Positions 7,663 to 15,850 of a stretch of DNA of 45,343 bases are shown piece after piece (positions within the stretch are counted from its first letter, which is position 1; every line of letters starts with the position of its first letter). This DNA is from Verticiella sediminum (GTDB lineage Bacteria; Pseudomonadota; Gammaproteobacteria; Burkholderiales; Burkholderiaceae_B): the NCBI RefSeq assembly GCF_007558815.1, contig NZ_VLTJ01000031.1, positions 1 to 45,343 on the forward strand, given 5' to 3'. Under the pieces are notes generated by a model. The model searched no databases and was not told the origin of the DNA. It was given only the letters and a program-made list of their open reading frames with translations. A program made the translations under genes and the position numbers.

Positions 7663-8642
7663 TGCGGTTCGATGCCTGCGGCGTGGACTTTGTCGCCCCA
7701 GATCTTGAGTTGCCGTTCGACGAGCACGGCAAAGTCCTGCCGGCCGGATGGGGTCGGCTCGGCCCCTGCCGTCAATAGCTGATCGCGCAGCTCGGGCTTC
7801 GCCAGGATGCGCAGCAGTGCGTCGGACAGCCGCTGCGCGATGTCCTCGGGCAGGTTGGCCGGACCGAAGAGGCCGGTCCAGGCAGCGAGGTCGAAATCGG
7901 ATATCCCGAGTGTCTCCTCGATCGTCGGCAGTTCGGGGGCGAGGCTGCTCCGCTGGGCCGTGGTCGCCGCCAGTGCCCGCAGGCGGCCGGACTGCAGATG
8001 GGGCCGCGCTGAGGCCAGATCGACGACGAGAAAATCGGCGCGCCCACCCACCACGTCGTTCATGGCTTCGGGACTGCTTTTGTAGGGAATGCCAGTAGCC
8101 TGCAGATCGAGCAGCCGATTCAACGCTTCGGCGGGGATCTGAACGGCAGGCGTGCCATACGCGTAGTTGAGCTTGCCCTTGTGGGCATGGGCGTACTGCA
8201 CGAGTTCCTCGGCAGTATTCACGGGCAGACTGGCATTGACGGCAAGAATGAAGGGAAAGTATGCAATGCCTCCCAGCGGTGTGAAGTCGCCGATCGGGTC
8301 GTAGGGCAGGCTCTTGAATATGTACGGGTTGACCGAATGCGAAGAGTTGGAGGTCAGCAGCAAGGTATATCCATCGGGCGCTGCCTTCGACACGGCACTG
8401 GCGGCTATCTGTGCCGACGCTCCGGGCTTGTTCTCGACGACGAAAGGCTGGCCCAGCTCGATACGCAGTTGTTCGGCAAGCAGGCGGGCGAGAATGTCTG
8501 TCCCGCTGCCGGGGCCGAAGCCGATCACGATGCTCACGGGTCTGTCGGGATAGGACGCCGGCGCACTCGCTGCGCTGAGATGGGCGGCGAGGCCAAGAAC
8601 GGCCGTCAGGGATACGACCAACCGGATAAGCCTGTTTTTCAT
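7659..8642 (-). CDS. Bug-family (TctC) solute-binding protein of the acyl-CoA operon
   Basis: A 327-residue periplasmic binding protein with a Sec signal (residues 1 to ~26, basic MKNRLIR then LVVSLTAVLGLAAHLSA). The mature part carries the Bug pattern: YPDRPVSIVIGFGPGSGTDILARLLAEQL, VENKPGASAQIAA, APDGYTLLLTSNS and YGTPAVQ. Bug proteins bind carboxylates through two beta-strand hairpins and bridging waters, and belong to tripartite tricarboxylate transporters. No TctA/TctB is present here, so uptake must use a distant permease, or the protein is a sensor. ATG at 8642 has GAGGAAG a few nt upstream. It lies 55 nt after the CoA-transferase and overlaps the thiolase by 4 nt, so the ligand is probably the acid that the operon's ligase activates. 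Confidence 0.93.
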   Translation of the reverse strand: MKNRLIRLVVSLTAVLGLAAHLSAASAPASYPDRPVSIVIGFGPGSGTDILARLLAEQLRIELGQPFVVENKPGASAQIAASAVSKAAPDGYTLLLTSNSSHSVNPYIFKSLPYDPIGDFTPLGGIAYFPFILAVNASLPVNTAEELVQYAHAHKGKLNYAYGTPAVQIPAEALNRLLDLQATGIPYKSSPEAMNDVVGGRADFLVVDLASARPHLQSGRLRALAATTAQRSSLAPELPTIEETLGISDFDLAAWTGLFGPANLPEDIAQRLSDALLRILAKPELRDQLLTAGAEPTPSGRQDFAVLVERQLKIWGDKVHAAGIEPQ

Positions 8643-8697
8643 GTCTTCCTCTCGTTCGGTGGATGAGACTTGGTATGGCCTCCGGCGTGGGGCCGTC

Positions 8698-9936
8698 CTA
8701 GTCCGGATTCGTGGTGTTCGCCGCTACGTCCGCGACGATGGCGCCGCTCTCCAGCAGGCTGCCGATGTCGGCCGGTCCGTAGCCGAGTTCGCGCAATATC
8801 TCGACGCTGTGTTCGCCGAGGCGGGGCGCCCGACTGCGCCAAGGCAGCGTTGCGCCGTCGACTCGCCACGGCAGGCGTACCAGCGGAACCCCGGCCGCCT
8901 CGGCGAAGGTGCCCCTCTCGGCGACGATGTCGCTGGTCACGGCCTGCTCGAGGCCTTGGACTCGTGCGACGGGCACCCCCTCCGCCTGGAATCGCGAGAT
9001 CCAGTCGTCGACGTCGCGCGCGGCAAGCAATGCATTGATCTGCGATTCCAGCGCCTTGCGGTTGTCGCTGCGAGCAGCGACCGTGCAGAAGCGAGGGTCG
9101 GTGGCCAATGCGGGTGCTGCGATGGCGCGCACGACGGCCAGCCATAGTCGCTGGCTCGGAGCGGCCACGAGCAGATCGGCATCGCGTGCCCGGTAGCATT
9201 GATAGGGCGCTGCGATCGGATTGCCCGAGCCTGCGCGCGGAGGGCGTTGGCCGGAGACCCGCGCGGCGGTGGCCTGATAGGCGACGATGCTGAAGGCCGT
9301 ATCGACCAGCGCCGTATCGAGATGGCCGACGGATTGCCCCCGCCCACGCGCCAGCATGGCGGCTAGAACGCCCATGGCGATCCATTGGCCCGTGCCGAGG
9401 TCGATGAGCGAAGGCGCGCACCGTGTCGGAGGCGATCCTTCATGGCCGGTCATTTCCATGATCCCGGTGAATGCCTGGACCAGCGGATCGTAGCCCGGCA
9501 TCGACTGGCCCAGCGGCCCGGAGCCGAAGGCGCTCAAGTCGTAATACAGAATGTCCGGGTTTGCCGCGCGGGCCTGCGCAACGCCGATGCCGAGCCGGTC
9601 GGCGACGCCCGGGCGCATGCTTTGCAGCACCACATCGCTGCGGGCGACGAGGGCTTGTGCCACGGCGATGCCGTCCTGTGTCTTCAGGTCGAGCGCGATG
9701 GCTCGCTTGCCCGAGCCGAAGTGGTGATGAGCGACGCTCATGCCGTCGATGAAAGGCGGCCAGGAGCGCGCATCGTCGCCCTTGGGTGGCTCGACCTTGA
9801 TGACGTCGGCACCCAGATGCGCCAGGATCATGGTGGCATAGGGCCCTGCCATGTTGGACGAGAAGTCCGCGATCCTGATGCCGTCCAGGGGCTGCATGGG
9901 CGCTGGTGCGGCGTTGTGTTCGAGGCGGGCTACCAT
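8698..9936 (-). CDS. CaiB/BaiF-family CoA-transferase (second of two)
   Basis: A 412-residue class III CoA-transferase. It has the N-terminal LDGIRIADFSSNMAGPYATMILAHLGADVIKVEPP signature and the catalytic aspartate candidate D179 in SLIDLGTGQ, the position of the acyl-anhydride-forming Asp in formyl-CoA transferase. The family moves CoA between acids as interlocked dimers in the cytoplasm. The chosen start is 9936, 5 nt after the preceding CoA-transferase stop; ATG at 9897 (MQPLDG) is an alternative that would remove 13 residues, and neither has a strong ribosome-binding site. It is a paralogue of the upstream neighbour, with a different N-terminal loop and C-terminus. Two adjacent transferases may form a heteromer or act on different steps. 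Confidence 0.92.
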   Translation of the reverse strand: MVARLEHNAAPAPMQPLDGIRIADFSSNMAGPYATMILAHLGADVIKVEPPKGDDARSWPPFIDGMSVAHHHFGSGKRAIALDLKTQDGIAVAQALVARSDVVLQSMRPGVADRLGIGVAQARAANPDILYYDLSAFGSGPLGQSMPGYDPLVQAFTGIMEMTGHEGSPPTRCAPSLIDLGTGQWIAMGVLAAMLARGRGQSVGHLDTALVDTAFSIVAYQATAARVSGQRPPRAGSGNPIAAPYQCYRARDADLLVAAPSQRLWLAVVRAIAAPALATDPRFCTVAARSDNRKALESQINALLAARDVDDWISRFQAEGVPVARVQGLEQAVTSDIVAERGTFAEAAGVPLVRLPWRVDGATLPWRSRAPRLGEHSVEILRELGYGPADIGSLLESGAIVADVAANTTNPD

Positions 9937-9941
9937 GGCGG

Positions 9942-11168
9942 CTACTCGTCGAGAGAGGGCAGAACGCCCGCATCGCGCAGGCGGGCGATGTCGGCGGCGT
10001 TCAGTCCGAGTCGCGACAGAACGTCGTCGGTATGCGCGCCGACCGCCGGCGGCGGCCCGGCGGGGCCGGTCTGCGCGGCGCCGAAGTCGACCGGCGTCGC
10101 GACACCGTTGAGATCTTCATCGTTGAAGCCGCCGGCGACGCCCGGCACCCTCACGAACGCGCCGCAGGCCAAGGCCTGCGGGTCTTCGAGCAACTCGTCC
10201 ACGGAGTTGATCGGTGCCCACCAGACATCATGCCGCGCAAAGATGGCGGCCCATTCGGCACGCGGACGATGCGCCGTGATGGCGTCGATCGCCGCGACCA
10301 GCTCGGTGGCGTGACGCCGACGCTCCCGCGGCGAGGCGTAGCGTTCGTCATGCCGCAGCTCCGGGGCGCCCAGGGCTTCGACCACCCGCGGCCAGTGCCG
10401 CTCGGATTCGGCGCCGACGAGCCAGAACCATTTGCCGTCGCCGGCGCAATACAGGTTCATCAACGGGTTGACCGGCTTCGTACGGGCCGGTGGGGCGGCG
10501 ATGCGTCCCAGCCCGATGCGCGTGGCGACGTCCATGCCGATGCTGTAGACGCCCGCACGCAGCAGAGAAGTCGACACCAGTTGGCCCTGGCCCGTGCGCT
10601 CGCGATGAAACAGGGCGGCCATGATGCCGGCGGTGAGCGTGATGGCCGTGATGTTGTCTCCCATCCCGCCCGGAAGCGTCGGCGGCGTGCCGCCCGTCGG
10701 CGTGGCACGCTCGGCGATCCCGCTGCGCCCGGAGAACGCGGCCATGTCAAAGCCGGGTGCGTCCCGGTCCGGGCCCGTCAGCCCGTAGGCGGTCAGACTT
10801 GCATAGACAAGACGGGGATGCCGGGACAGCAGCGTGGCGGGGTCCAGGCCCACGCGTTGAAGGAACTGGGGCCGCATGTTGGAGACGAAGACGTCCGCGT
10901 CGGCGATGAGCTTTCGGGCGAGTTCGGCGCCCTCGGGATGATTGACGTCCAGCGCGATGCTTTTCTTGCCGCGGTTGTAGAGATCGAAAGGGGGGCAGCG
11001 GGATTCTTTGGAGCCTGACAATGCGCCGAACAGTCTGCGCATCGGGTCGCCGCCGGGCATCTCCAGCTTGAGCACGTCGGCCCCCCAGTCGGCGAGAATG
11101 CCGCCCGTCGCCGGGCCGGCGACCCATAGCCCCATGTCGACCACCCGGATACCTTCGAGCGGCTTCAT
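9942..11168 (-). CDS. CaiB/BaiF-family CoA-transferase (first of two)
   Basis: A 408-residue class III CoA-transferase beginning MKPLEGIRVVDMGLWVAGPATGG, with GADVLKLEMPGGDP and the likely catalytic D171 in GGMGDNITAIT. Its start codon overlaps the stop of the enoyl-CoA hydratase by 4 nt (ATGA at 11165-11168), which fixes the start although the frame is open far upstream. It should transfer CoA from a donor thioester to an organic acid, perhaps recycling CoA from the end product to the entry substrate of this operon. With a dedicated acyl-CoA ligase in the same transcript there are two ways to activate the substrate: ATP-dependent priming and energy-saving transfer. The substrate is not determined. 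Confidence 0.93.
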   Translation of the reverse strand: MKPLEGIRVVDMGLWVAGPATGGILADWGADVLKLEMPGGDPMRRLFGALSGSKESRCPPFDLYNRGKKSIALDVNHPEGAELARKLIADADVFVSNMRPQFLQRVGLDPATLLSRHPRLVYASLTAYGLTGPDRDAPGFDMAAFSGRSGIAERATPTGGTPPTLPGGMGDNITAITLTAGIMAALFHRERTGQGQLVSTSLLRAGVYSIGMDVATRIGLGRIAAPPARTKPVNPLMNLYCAGDGKWFWLVGAESERHWPRVVEALGAPELRHDERYASPRERRRHATELVAAIDAITAHRPRAEWAAIFARHDVWWAPINSVDELLEDPQALACGAFVRVPGVAGGFNDEDLNGVATPVDFGAAQTGPAGPPPAVGAHTDDVLSRLGLNAADIARLRDAGVLPSLDE

Positions 11169-11989
11169 CGCGCTGCCCTCCCACGAAAGACGGGGGGCCT
11201 TTTTTCCATGAACGCACGCGGCCCCTCCTTCGCGTCCTCCGTGGCGGCGTTCTCCTTGGTGCAGCGGGTCTCGATGGCAAACGCTTCCTCCAGCGGGCGT
11301 CCGCTCGAGAGCACGACGACTTCCTTGGTCTTCTCCAGAGCGACCGGAGCGCCCAGGCTCACGCGGCGGGCGAGATCCAATGCGGTAGGCAGGACCTCTT
11401 CCGGTGGTACGACGCGATTGACCAGGCCCATGGCGAGGGCGCGTTCCGCGCCAACGGGTTCGCCCAGCAGCAGCAGCTCCATCGCGTGAGCCCACGGCAC
11501 CTGCCGGGCCATGCGCACCAGAGAGCCGCCGCTGGCGATCAACCCGCGTCGAACCTCCGTGACACCGATCGTCGCCGCATCCGACATCACGCGCAGGTCC
11601 GTGCTCATGACGAACTCGGCGCCGCCGGCAAGCGCATTGCCGTTGATCGCAGCGATCACGGGCTTGAAGAAGCTCGCGCTACGCAACAGTGCCGCGTGCA
11701 ACTGCTTGCGATCCTGGGCGAACTGGATTTCCCATTCGTCCTGAGGCGCCCGGGTCCGCATCATGAGCGGTATGAGCGTGCCGAGGTCGCCGCCTGCGCA
11801 AAACGCCTCGTGGCCTGCGCCGGTGACGACGACGGCGCGCACGGAATCGTCGTCGGCCACGCTTTGCCAGAACGCTGCCAGGCGCACCACCATCTCGGGC
11901 GACAGGGCATTGCGTTTCTCGGGACGGTTCAGAGTGACGACGGCGACACCGTCGTGTCGTTCGACGAGCAGATGGGGCGTGGGCGTCAT
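11165..11989 (-). CDS. Enoyl-CoA hydratase/isomerase (crotonase) family protein
   Basis: A 274-residue crotonase-fold protein. It opens with VAVVTLNRPEKRNALS, has the first oxyanion-hole element in FCAGGDLG and the second in AINGNALAGGAEFVMSTDLRV, then IGVTEVRRGL. The Glu in GGAEF and the Glu of TEVRRG lie where crotonases have active-site acids, so hydratase activity is plausible; isomerase or hydrolase activity is also possible. Start ATG at 11989 overlaps the ligase stop (ATGA). It ends by overlapping the next CoA-transferase in the same way. It probably hydrates the enoyl-CoA formed from the acid activated by the preceding ligase. Confidence 0.92.
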   Translation of the reverse strand: MTPTPHLLVERHDGVAVVTLNRPEKRNALSPEMVVRLAAFWQSVADDDSVRAVVVTGAGHEAFCAGGDLGTLIPLMMRTRAPQDEWEIQFAQDRKQLHAALLRSASFFKPVIAAINGNALAGGAEFVMSTDLRVMSDAATIGVTEVRRGLIASGGSLVRMARQVPWAHAMELLLLGEPVGAERALAMGLVNRVVPPEEVLPTALDLARRVSLGAPVALEKTKEVVVLSSGRPLEEAFAIETRCTKENAATEDAKEGPRAFMEKRPPVFRGRAAR

Positions 11990-13647
11990 GCTGGCATTCC
12001 GGGTTGGGGTCGGGTTTCGCGGGACGAGGCCTGAGCTTTCAGCCAGTCGGCGACGCGCTGGCGCAGGGCCGGATAGTCGGCCTTGCCATTGGGGCCACGC
12101 CCCAGGCTGGCCACCAGCATCACGTGGCGGGGCGTCTTGTGGCCGGCCAGTCGCTCGCGTACGTGCGCGCTGATCTGCGCTGCCGTCAGATCGCTGGCGG
12201 GCGCGCTTTCGACGATGGCCGCGACAACTTCTCCGAAGCGCTCGTCGGGAATGCCGACGACCACCGCGTCCCTGACCGGAGCAAGCTGCTTTATGCATTC
12301 TTCGACTTCTTCGGGGAAGACCTTTTCTCCGCCCGTGTTGATACTCACCGAGCCGCGTCCGAGCAGCACGATGCTGCCGTCGGCCTCTACGCGTGCAAAG
12401 TCGCCCGGGATGGCGCAACGTTCGCCATCGATCACGGGAAAGGTTTCGGCGGTTTTCTTCGGATCGCCGTAGTAGCCGAGGGGAACGGCGCCACGTACGG
12501 CGACGCGTCCCGCGACACCGCTGCCGGGGCGCACCGGGCGTCCGGCGTCGTCGATGACGAATGCGTTGCGGCCCAGGGTGAACCGAGCGGAGGCGGTTCT
12601 TTGTCGGCTGGAAGTGATGGCGCGACCCATGCCGCTGGCTTCGCTGCTGTTCAGGAAATCGATGAGCATGACGGCCGGGGCGTGGCGCAGCAGGCGAGCC
12701 TTGTTGGTGTCGCTCCACATCATGCCGGAGGACGACACGGCCTTGAGGCCGCTGATGTCCCAGCGTTCAGGCTCGGCGTCCAGCGCCTCGACCATGGGAC
12801 GGCAGAAGGCGTCCCCCACAATGCAGAGGTCCGTGACGGCCGCGCGCTGGACGGTGGTGAGCAACTCTGCGGCATCGAAGTTCCGGCCGGTCAGTGTGAC
12901 CAGCGTCCCTCCCCGGGACAGAATCGTGCCGGCGAATACATAAGCGGTGCCATGCATCAATGGCGCCGCCGGCAGGCCGCTCGGCGTCTTGCGCTGTGCC
13001 GCGGCATTGGCGACCCTGGAGCGCACGTGCTCGAGCCGGGCCTGCGGCGGGTCGTCGGTGGTGTTCGACGCCATGTACAGATCATGCTGGCGCCACATGA
13101 CGCCGCGAGGCCGACCCGTCGTGCCGCCTGTATAGATGAGGATGATGTCGTCGCCGGAGCGTCCCCAGGGCGCCCGGGCCCGCTGTACAGCGGCGTGCGC
13201 CAGGCTCGCATAGGACTGCGCCCAAGCGGGGCAGGGAAAAGTTCCGTCGTCGACGTGGATCCAGAGCCGGACCTTGCGGCAGCGCGCCCGTATGGCTTCG
13301 ATGGTCTCGGTGAATTCACCGTGAAAGACCACCGCGACAGCGTCGGCGTTGTCCCACAGATAGTGCAGCTCTTCTTCGCGGTAGCGATAGTTGGTGTTCA
13401 CGGGGACGAGGCCTGCCTTCATGCAGCCAAATGCACTTTGCAGGTAGGCGGGGCCGTTACGCAGGTACAGGGCGACTTTGTCCTGTCGTTGGACGCCCGC
13501 CTCGAGCAAGGCGTGCGCAATGCCGTCGGCTGCGGCGTCGAACTGTTGCCACGTAATCCGCTCCTGGCCATGAACCTGCGCGATGGCTTCGGGCGTCGTG
13601 GCGGCTATGGCCTCCCAGACATCCGCGAAATTCCATTCTCCGGGCAT
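11986..13647 (-). CDS. AMP-forming acyl-CoA synthetase (FadD3/FadD19-like)
   Basis: A 553-residue ANL-superfamily ligase. The phosphate-binding P-loop is YTGGTTGRPRGV at residues 172-183, followed by MWRQHDLY, which resembles the steroid- and branched-acid-type ligases FadD3 and FadD19 as I recall them. The hinge/ATP region GRGSVSINTGGEKVFPEEVE and the C-terminal catalytic K522 in GPNGKADYP are present, so the enzyme looks active. It activates a carboxylic acid to its CoA ester with ATP. ATG at 13647 follows GAGGAAT at a spacing of 6 nt. It is the first gene of the minus-strand operon that continues through hydratase, two transferases, Bug protein, thiolase and IclR. The substrate class (branched, alicyclic or aromatic acid) is inference. 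Confidence 0.93.
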   Translation of the reverse strand: MPGEWNFADVWEAIAATTPEAIAQVHGQERITWQQFDAAADGIAHALLEAGVQRQDKVALYLRNGPAYLQSAFGCMKAGLVPVNTNYRYREEELHYLWDNADAVAVVFHGEFTETIEAIRARCRKVRLWIHVDDGTFPCPAWAQSYASLAHAAVQRARAPWGRSGDDIILIYTGGTTGRPRGVMWRQHDLYMASNTTDDPPQARLEHVRSRVANAAAQRKTPSGLPAAPLMHGTAYVFAGTILSRGGTLVTLTGRNFDAAELLTTVQRAAVTDLCIVGDAFCRPMVEALDAEPERWDISGLKAVSSSGMMWSDTNKARLLRHAPAVMLIDFLNSSEASGMGRAITSSRQRTASARFTLGRNAFVIDDAGRPVRPGSGVAGRVAVRGAVPLGYYGDPKKTAETFPVIDGERCAIPGDFARVEADGSIVLLGRGSVSINTGGEKVFPEEVEECIKQLAPVRDAVVVGIPDERFGEVVAAIVESAPASDLTAAQISAHVRERLAGHKTPRHVMLVASLGRGPNGKADYPALRQRVADWLKAQASSRETRPQPGMPA

Positions 13648-13659
13648 GGACGATTCCTC

Positions 13660-13683
13660 ATTCGGATTTTGTTCCGTATTCGG
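13660..13683. promoter_or_regulatory. Candidate operator of the ligase operon
   Basis: Two ATTCGG copies (13660-13665 and 13678-13683) lie 18 bp apart on one face of the helix, enclosing overlapping inverted repeats CGGA-N6-TCCG (13663-13676) and CCG-N4-CGG (13674-13683). The block is 13-36 nt upstream of the ligase start, where a repressor would block initiation. The IclR product encoded at the end of the operon is the natural candidate to bind it. No binding evidence exists. Confidence 0.35.
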
Positions 13684-13927
13684 TCATTGTTCTGTTTTTG
13701 GAATCGAGCGTCAAATTGGTGTTTTCCCTGGGGTCATGGGTTCGGCGACGCAAAGCTGGGCACCGGCGAGTCTGTCGTGTCGTCCTGTGCACCGTGGACG
13801 ACGACGGCGCGCCGGCCCGGCCGGGCAGCGCCTCGCAGCCGGCATGTCGCTCGGATTAACCCGGCGTGGAAAAGCCCGGAGACGTTTCGACGTCCGGCCT
13901 CATCGTTCAGATGGAAGTGACTCAGCG

Positions 13928-13949
13928 CCAGGGGGCTGAAGGCCCCTGG
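13928..13949 (-). terminator. Hairpin between rhodanese and ligase genes
   Basis: CCAGGGG (13928-13934) pairs with CCCCTGG (13943-13949), with an optional inner C-G pair and one bulged G. There is no T-run on either strand, so it may be a 3'-end stabilising hairpin or a transcript end needing Rho. It separates the rhodanese transcript from the ligase operon. Confidence 0.35.
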
Positions 13950-14059
13950 GGCGTGGGCGCCAGGCTCACGGGGCCGCCGAGGGCGGGGCAACCAGGCTGG
14001 GCGCGGCAGTGCGGATGCGCCGCCCTGCAATGAGCATCAGCAGGGCGAGCTGGCCGTGT

Positions 14060-14096
14060 TCCCGGCGCATGCAGGGAACAACGCGCTACGCCGGGA
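14060..14096 (-). terminator. Inverted repeat overlapping the rhodanese stop codon
   Basis: TCCCGGCG (14060-14067) and CGCCGGGA (14089-14096) form an 8-bp stem that includes the last codons and TAG stop of the rhodanese gene. A competing stem GTTCCC/GGGAAC (14058-14063 and 14074-14079) could form instead. There is no T-run. It probably marks the transcript 3' end. Confidence 0.4.
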
Positions 14097-14937
14097 TGAC
14101 GATCCGCGAATCATCCCGGTTGCCCCATTCTCCCCAGGAGCCCACGTAGTTCCGAACCCGGGGATACCCCAGGGACTTGAGGGCGAGAAAAGTATTGGCC
14201 GAGCGATAGCCGCCATGGCATACGGGGATGATGGTCTTGTCCGGTGTGACGCCCTTCGAGAGATAGAGATCACGAATCTCGTCCGGCGTCCGAAACGCGC
14301 CGTCGTCGTTCAGATGTTCGCGCCAGAAGACGTGCACAGCGCCCGGGATCGTGCCGGCCCGGCGGGCCCGTTTTTCGGTCCCCCGATATTCGGATTCGCG
14401 TCTGACATCGACGATCACGGATTGGCTGTCATCGATCGCCCGCTCGACATCGAAGCGCGTCGCCAAAAGTTCGAGGTCGGGCGTGGCCTTGAAGGGAGGA
14501 GATGTCGGCGGCGCTTTCGCAGGGTCCACGGGCAAAGGGGCTTGCGCCACGCGGGCGAGCCCGTACCCGGCCGATGTCCATGCCCGGGTGCCGCCATCCA
14601 GGATCCGGACGTGCGGATGGCCCAGCATCGACAGCAGCCAGACAGCGCGAGAGGCTCGCTCGCCGGTCTCGTGATCGTAGATCACGACCGGCTCGGCCAG
14701 GGACACGCCACGGCTACCGAAGAGTGCCTGCACCATGCCGAGAAAACTGTGCAGCGGGGCGTCCGACGTATCGAAGAGGCTCACCCCGTAAAGATCGAGA
14801 TGCCTGCTGCCTTCGATATGGCCGACGGCGAAGTCCTCCGCGGGCCGCAGGTCGATGAGCAAGGCCGAGCCGAGCATCTCGCGCAGTTCAGGAGCGTCGA
14901 TCAGATATTTTCTGTCGGGAAAATCGGCAATCGACAT
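14086..14937 (-). CDS. Two-domain rhodanese (sulfurtransferase)
   Basis: A 283-residue protein of two rhodanese domains. The N-terminal one (residues ~10-125) has LLIDLRPAEDFAVGHIEGSRHL and IYDHETGERASRAVWLL, with no Cys in its active-site loop. The C-terminal one (~165-280) has VIVDVRRESEYRG and the active loop C240-HGGYRS. That loop differs from the CRKGVTA of mitochondrial rhodanese and resembles other bacterial thiosulfate or 3-mercaptopyruvate sulfurtransferases. It should carry a persulfide on C240; donor and acceptor are unknown. It has no signal peptide, so it is cytoplasmic. It lies 163 nt downstream of the arylmalonate decarboxylase gene on the same strand, so co-transcription is possible but not obvious. 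Confidence 0.92.
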   Translation of the reverse strand: MSIADFPDRKYLIDAPELREMLGSALLIDLRPAEDFAVGHIEGSRHLDLYGVSLFDTSDAPLHSFLGMVQALFGSRGVSLAEPVVIYDHETGERASRAVWLLSMLGHPHVRILDGGTRAWTSAGYGLARVAQAPLPVDPAKAPPTSPPFKATPDLELLATRFDVERAIDDSQSVIVDVRRESEYRGTEKRARRAGTIPGAVHVFWREHLNDDGAFRTPDEIRDLYLSKGVTPDKTIIPVCHGGYRSANTFLALKSLGYPRVRNYVGSWGEWGNRDDSRIVIPA

Positions 14938-15100
14938 GGCGACCTGTTCCTGTCGGAGGGTGCTGGGGGCATCGAACGATCAAAAGGGACCTCACGCCTG
15001 CCGCTGCGCTGCGGCGCTGCCTCGCTCGCATCGGGAACCCAAGCATACCGTAGCCCCGTCAACCAGCCGCCTTCTCGATCCCGTCGCCGGCGATGCTCGG

Positions 15101-15850
15101 CTACACCGCGGCGAGCAGCGCACCGCGCTCCGGTGTCGGGCTGGCATGACCCGCCAGCCTGGCCACATCCCAGAAGCCCGCCGGCGAGCTTGCCACCACG
15201 GGCACCCCCAGTTCCCGCTCCACCTGGGGCACGACATCCAGCGTCATCAGGCCGCCGCACGAGAGCAGGATGGCGTCGCTGCCGGGTGCCGCCGCGTGGA
15301 CTTCCCGGCACAGCCCGACCAGTTCGGGCGTGCCCACCGACTGCATGGCTTCGACGCCTGCCACGCCCAGGCCGCGGCAGACCGTCGCCTCGAAGCCTTC
15401 TTCGGCGAGGTAGCGCAGCAGGCACGCGTTCACTTCCTCGACGTAGCCGGTCGCCACGGCCACGCGCCGGGCGCCGAGCGCGCGCAGCCCTGCGACGATG
15501 GCATCGCTCATGGTGGTGCAGGGCAGCCCGGTGGCGGCCCGCATCTGCGTGACCAGTTCGCGGTTGAAGGCCGGACCGCGGTAGAAGCTGAGCGACGTTC
15601 CCATCAGCGAGATCGCCTGCGCACCGGCGTCGCGCAGCGCCCGGGCGTGATCGAGGACAGTGTCGATCACGCCGTCGTAGCCCGCGGGCGTGACCGAGGT
15701 CAGGCCGAGCCCGCGGGCGATGAACCTGAGCTGCGGGAACAGAACCGTACCGTCGGGCGGGACGCGGCCATGCGCGGGCGGCACGATCAGGCCGATCAAA
15801 GGGGCGGTGGCGCCGGCGGGCTGGGCGGGTGCGGACATGGCGATCGTCAT
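15101..15850 (-). CDS. amdA: Arylmalonate decarboxylase homologue (Asp/Glu racemase superfamily)
   Basis: A 249-residue protein that closely follows the B. bronchiseptica arylmalonate decarboxylase sequence as I remember it, including IGLIVPPAHGRVPPDG, GLGLTSVTPAGYDGVI, MGTSLSFYRG and LLSCGG. The catalytic set is present: T85 and S86 (dioxyanion hole, T75/S76 in the known enzyme), Y136 (Y126) and the proton-donating C198 (C188). The second Cys that racemases use is replaced (position of CTTMSDA differs from racemase loops, and G84 is kept), which fits cofactor-free decarboxylation of alpha-aryl malonates to chiral arylacetates. The start is ATG at 15850, sharing one base with the Bug gene's stop (TGATG); TTG at 15853 and ATG at 15838 are alternatives. 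The coupling to a binding protein suggests that an imported malonate derivative is its substrate. Confidence 0.88.
   Translation of the reverse strand: MTIAMSAPAQPAGATAPLIGLIVPPAHGRVPPDGTVLFPQLRFIARGLGLTSVTPAGYDGVIDTVLDHARALRDAGAQAISLMGTSLSFYRGPAFNRELVTQMRAATGLPCTTMSDAIVAGLRALGARRVAVATGYVEEVNACLLRYLAEEGFEATVCRGLGVAGVEAMQSVGTPELVGLCREVHAAAPGSDAILLSCGGLMTLDVVPQVERELGVPVVASSPAGFWDVARLAGHASPTPERGALLAAV

Larger units (their letters stand above)
13648..14085. other. Non-coding region between rhodanese and ligase operon
   Basis: This 438-nt interval holds the leader of the minus-strand ligase operon (proximal ~90 nt, with repeats at 13660-13683), a 22-nt hairpin at 13928-13949 and most of the hairpin at the end of the rhodanese gene (14060-14096). 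Open frames in it are arginine-rich, low-complexity and lack ribosome-binding sites; I do not regard them as genes. Confidence 0.6.

Noticed and set aside
13905-13927. GGAAGTGACTCA, similar to the GGGAGTGACTCA end of the IS605-like remnants
   Set aside because: The hairpin and upstream conserved blocks are absent; the match is limited to about 11 bases.
13734-14030. 98-codon minus-strand frame between rhodanese and ligase
   Set aside because: Proline/arginine-rich composition, no ribosome-binding site and overlap with hairpins; not credible as a gene.
14058-14086. Single sequence GTGTTCCCGGCGCATGCAGG resembling a type I-E CRISPR repeat
   Set aside because: Only one copy exists with about six mismatches to the usual repeat, no spacers and no cas genes; it is better explained by the inverted repeat at the rhodanese 3' end.
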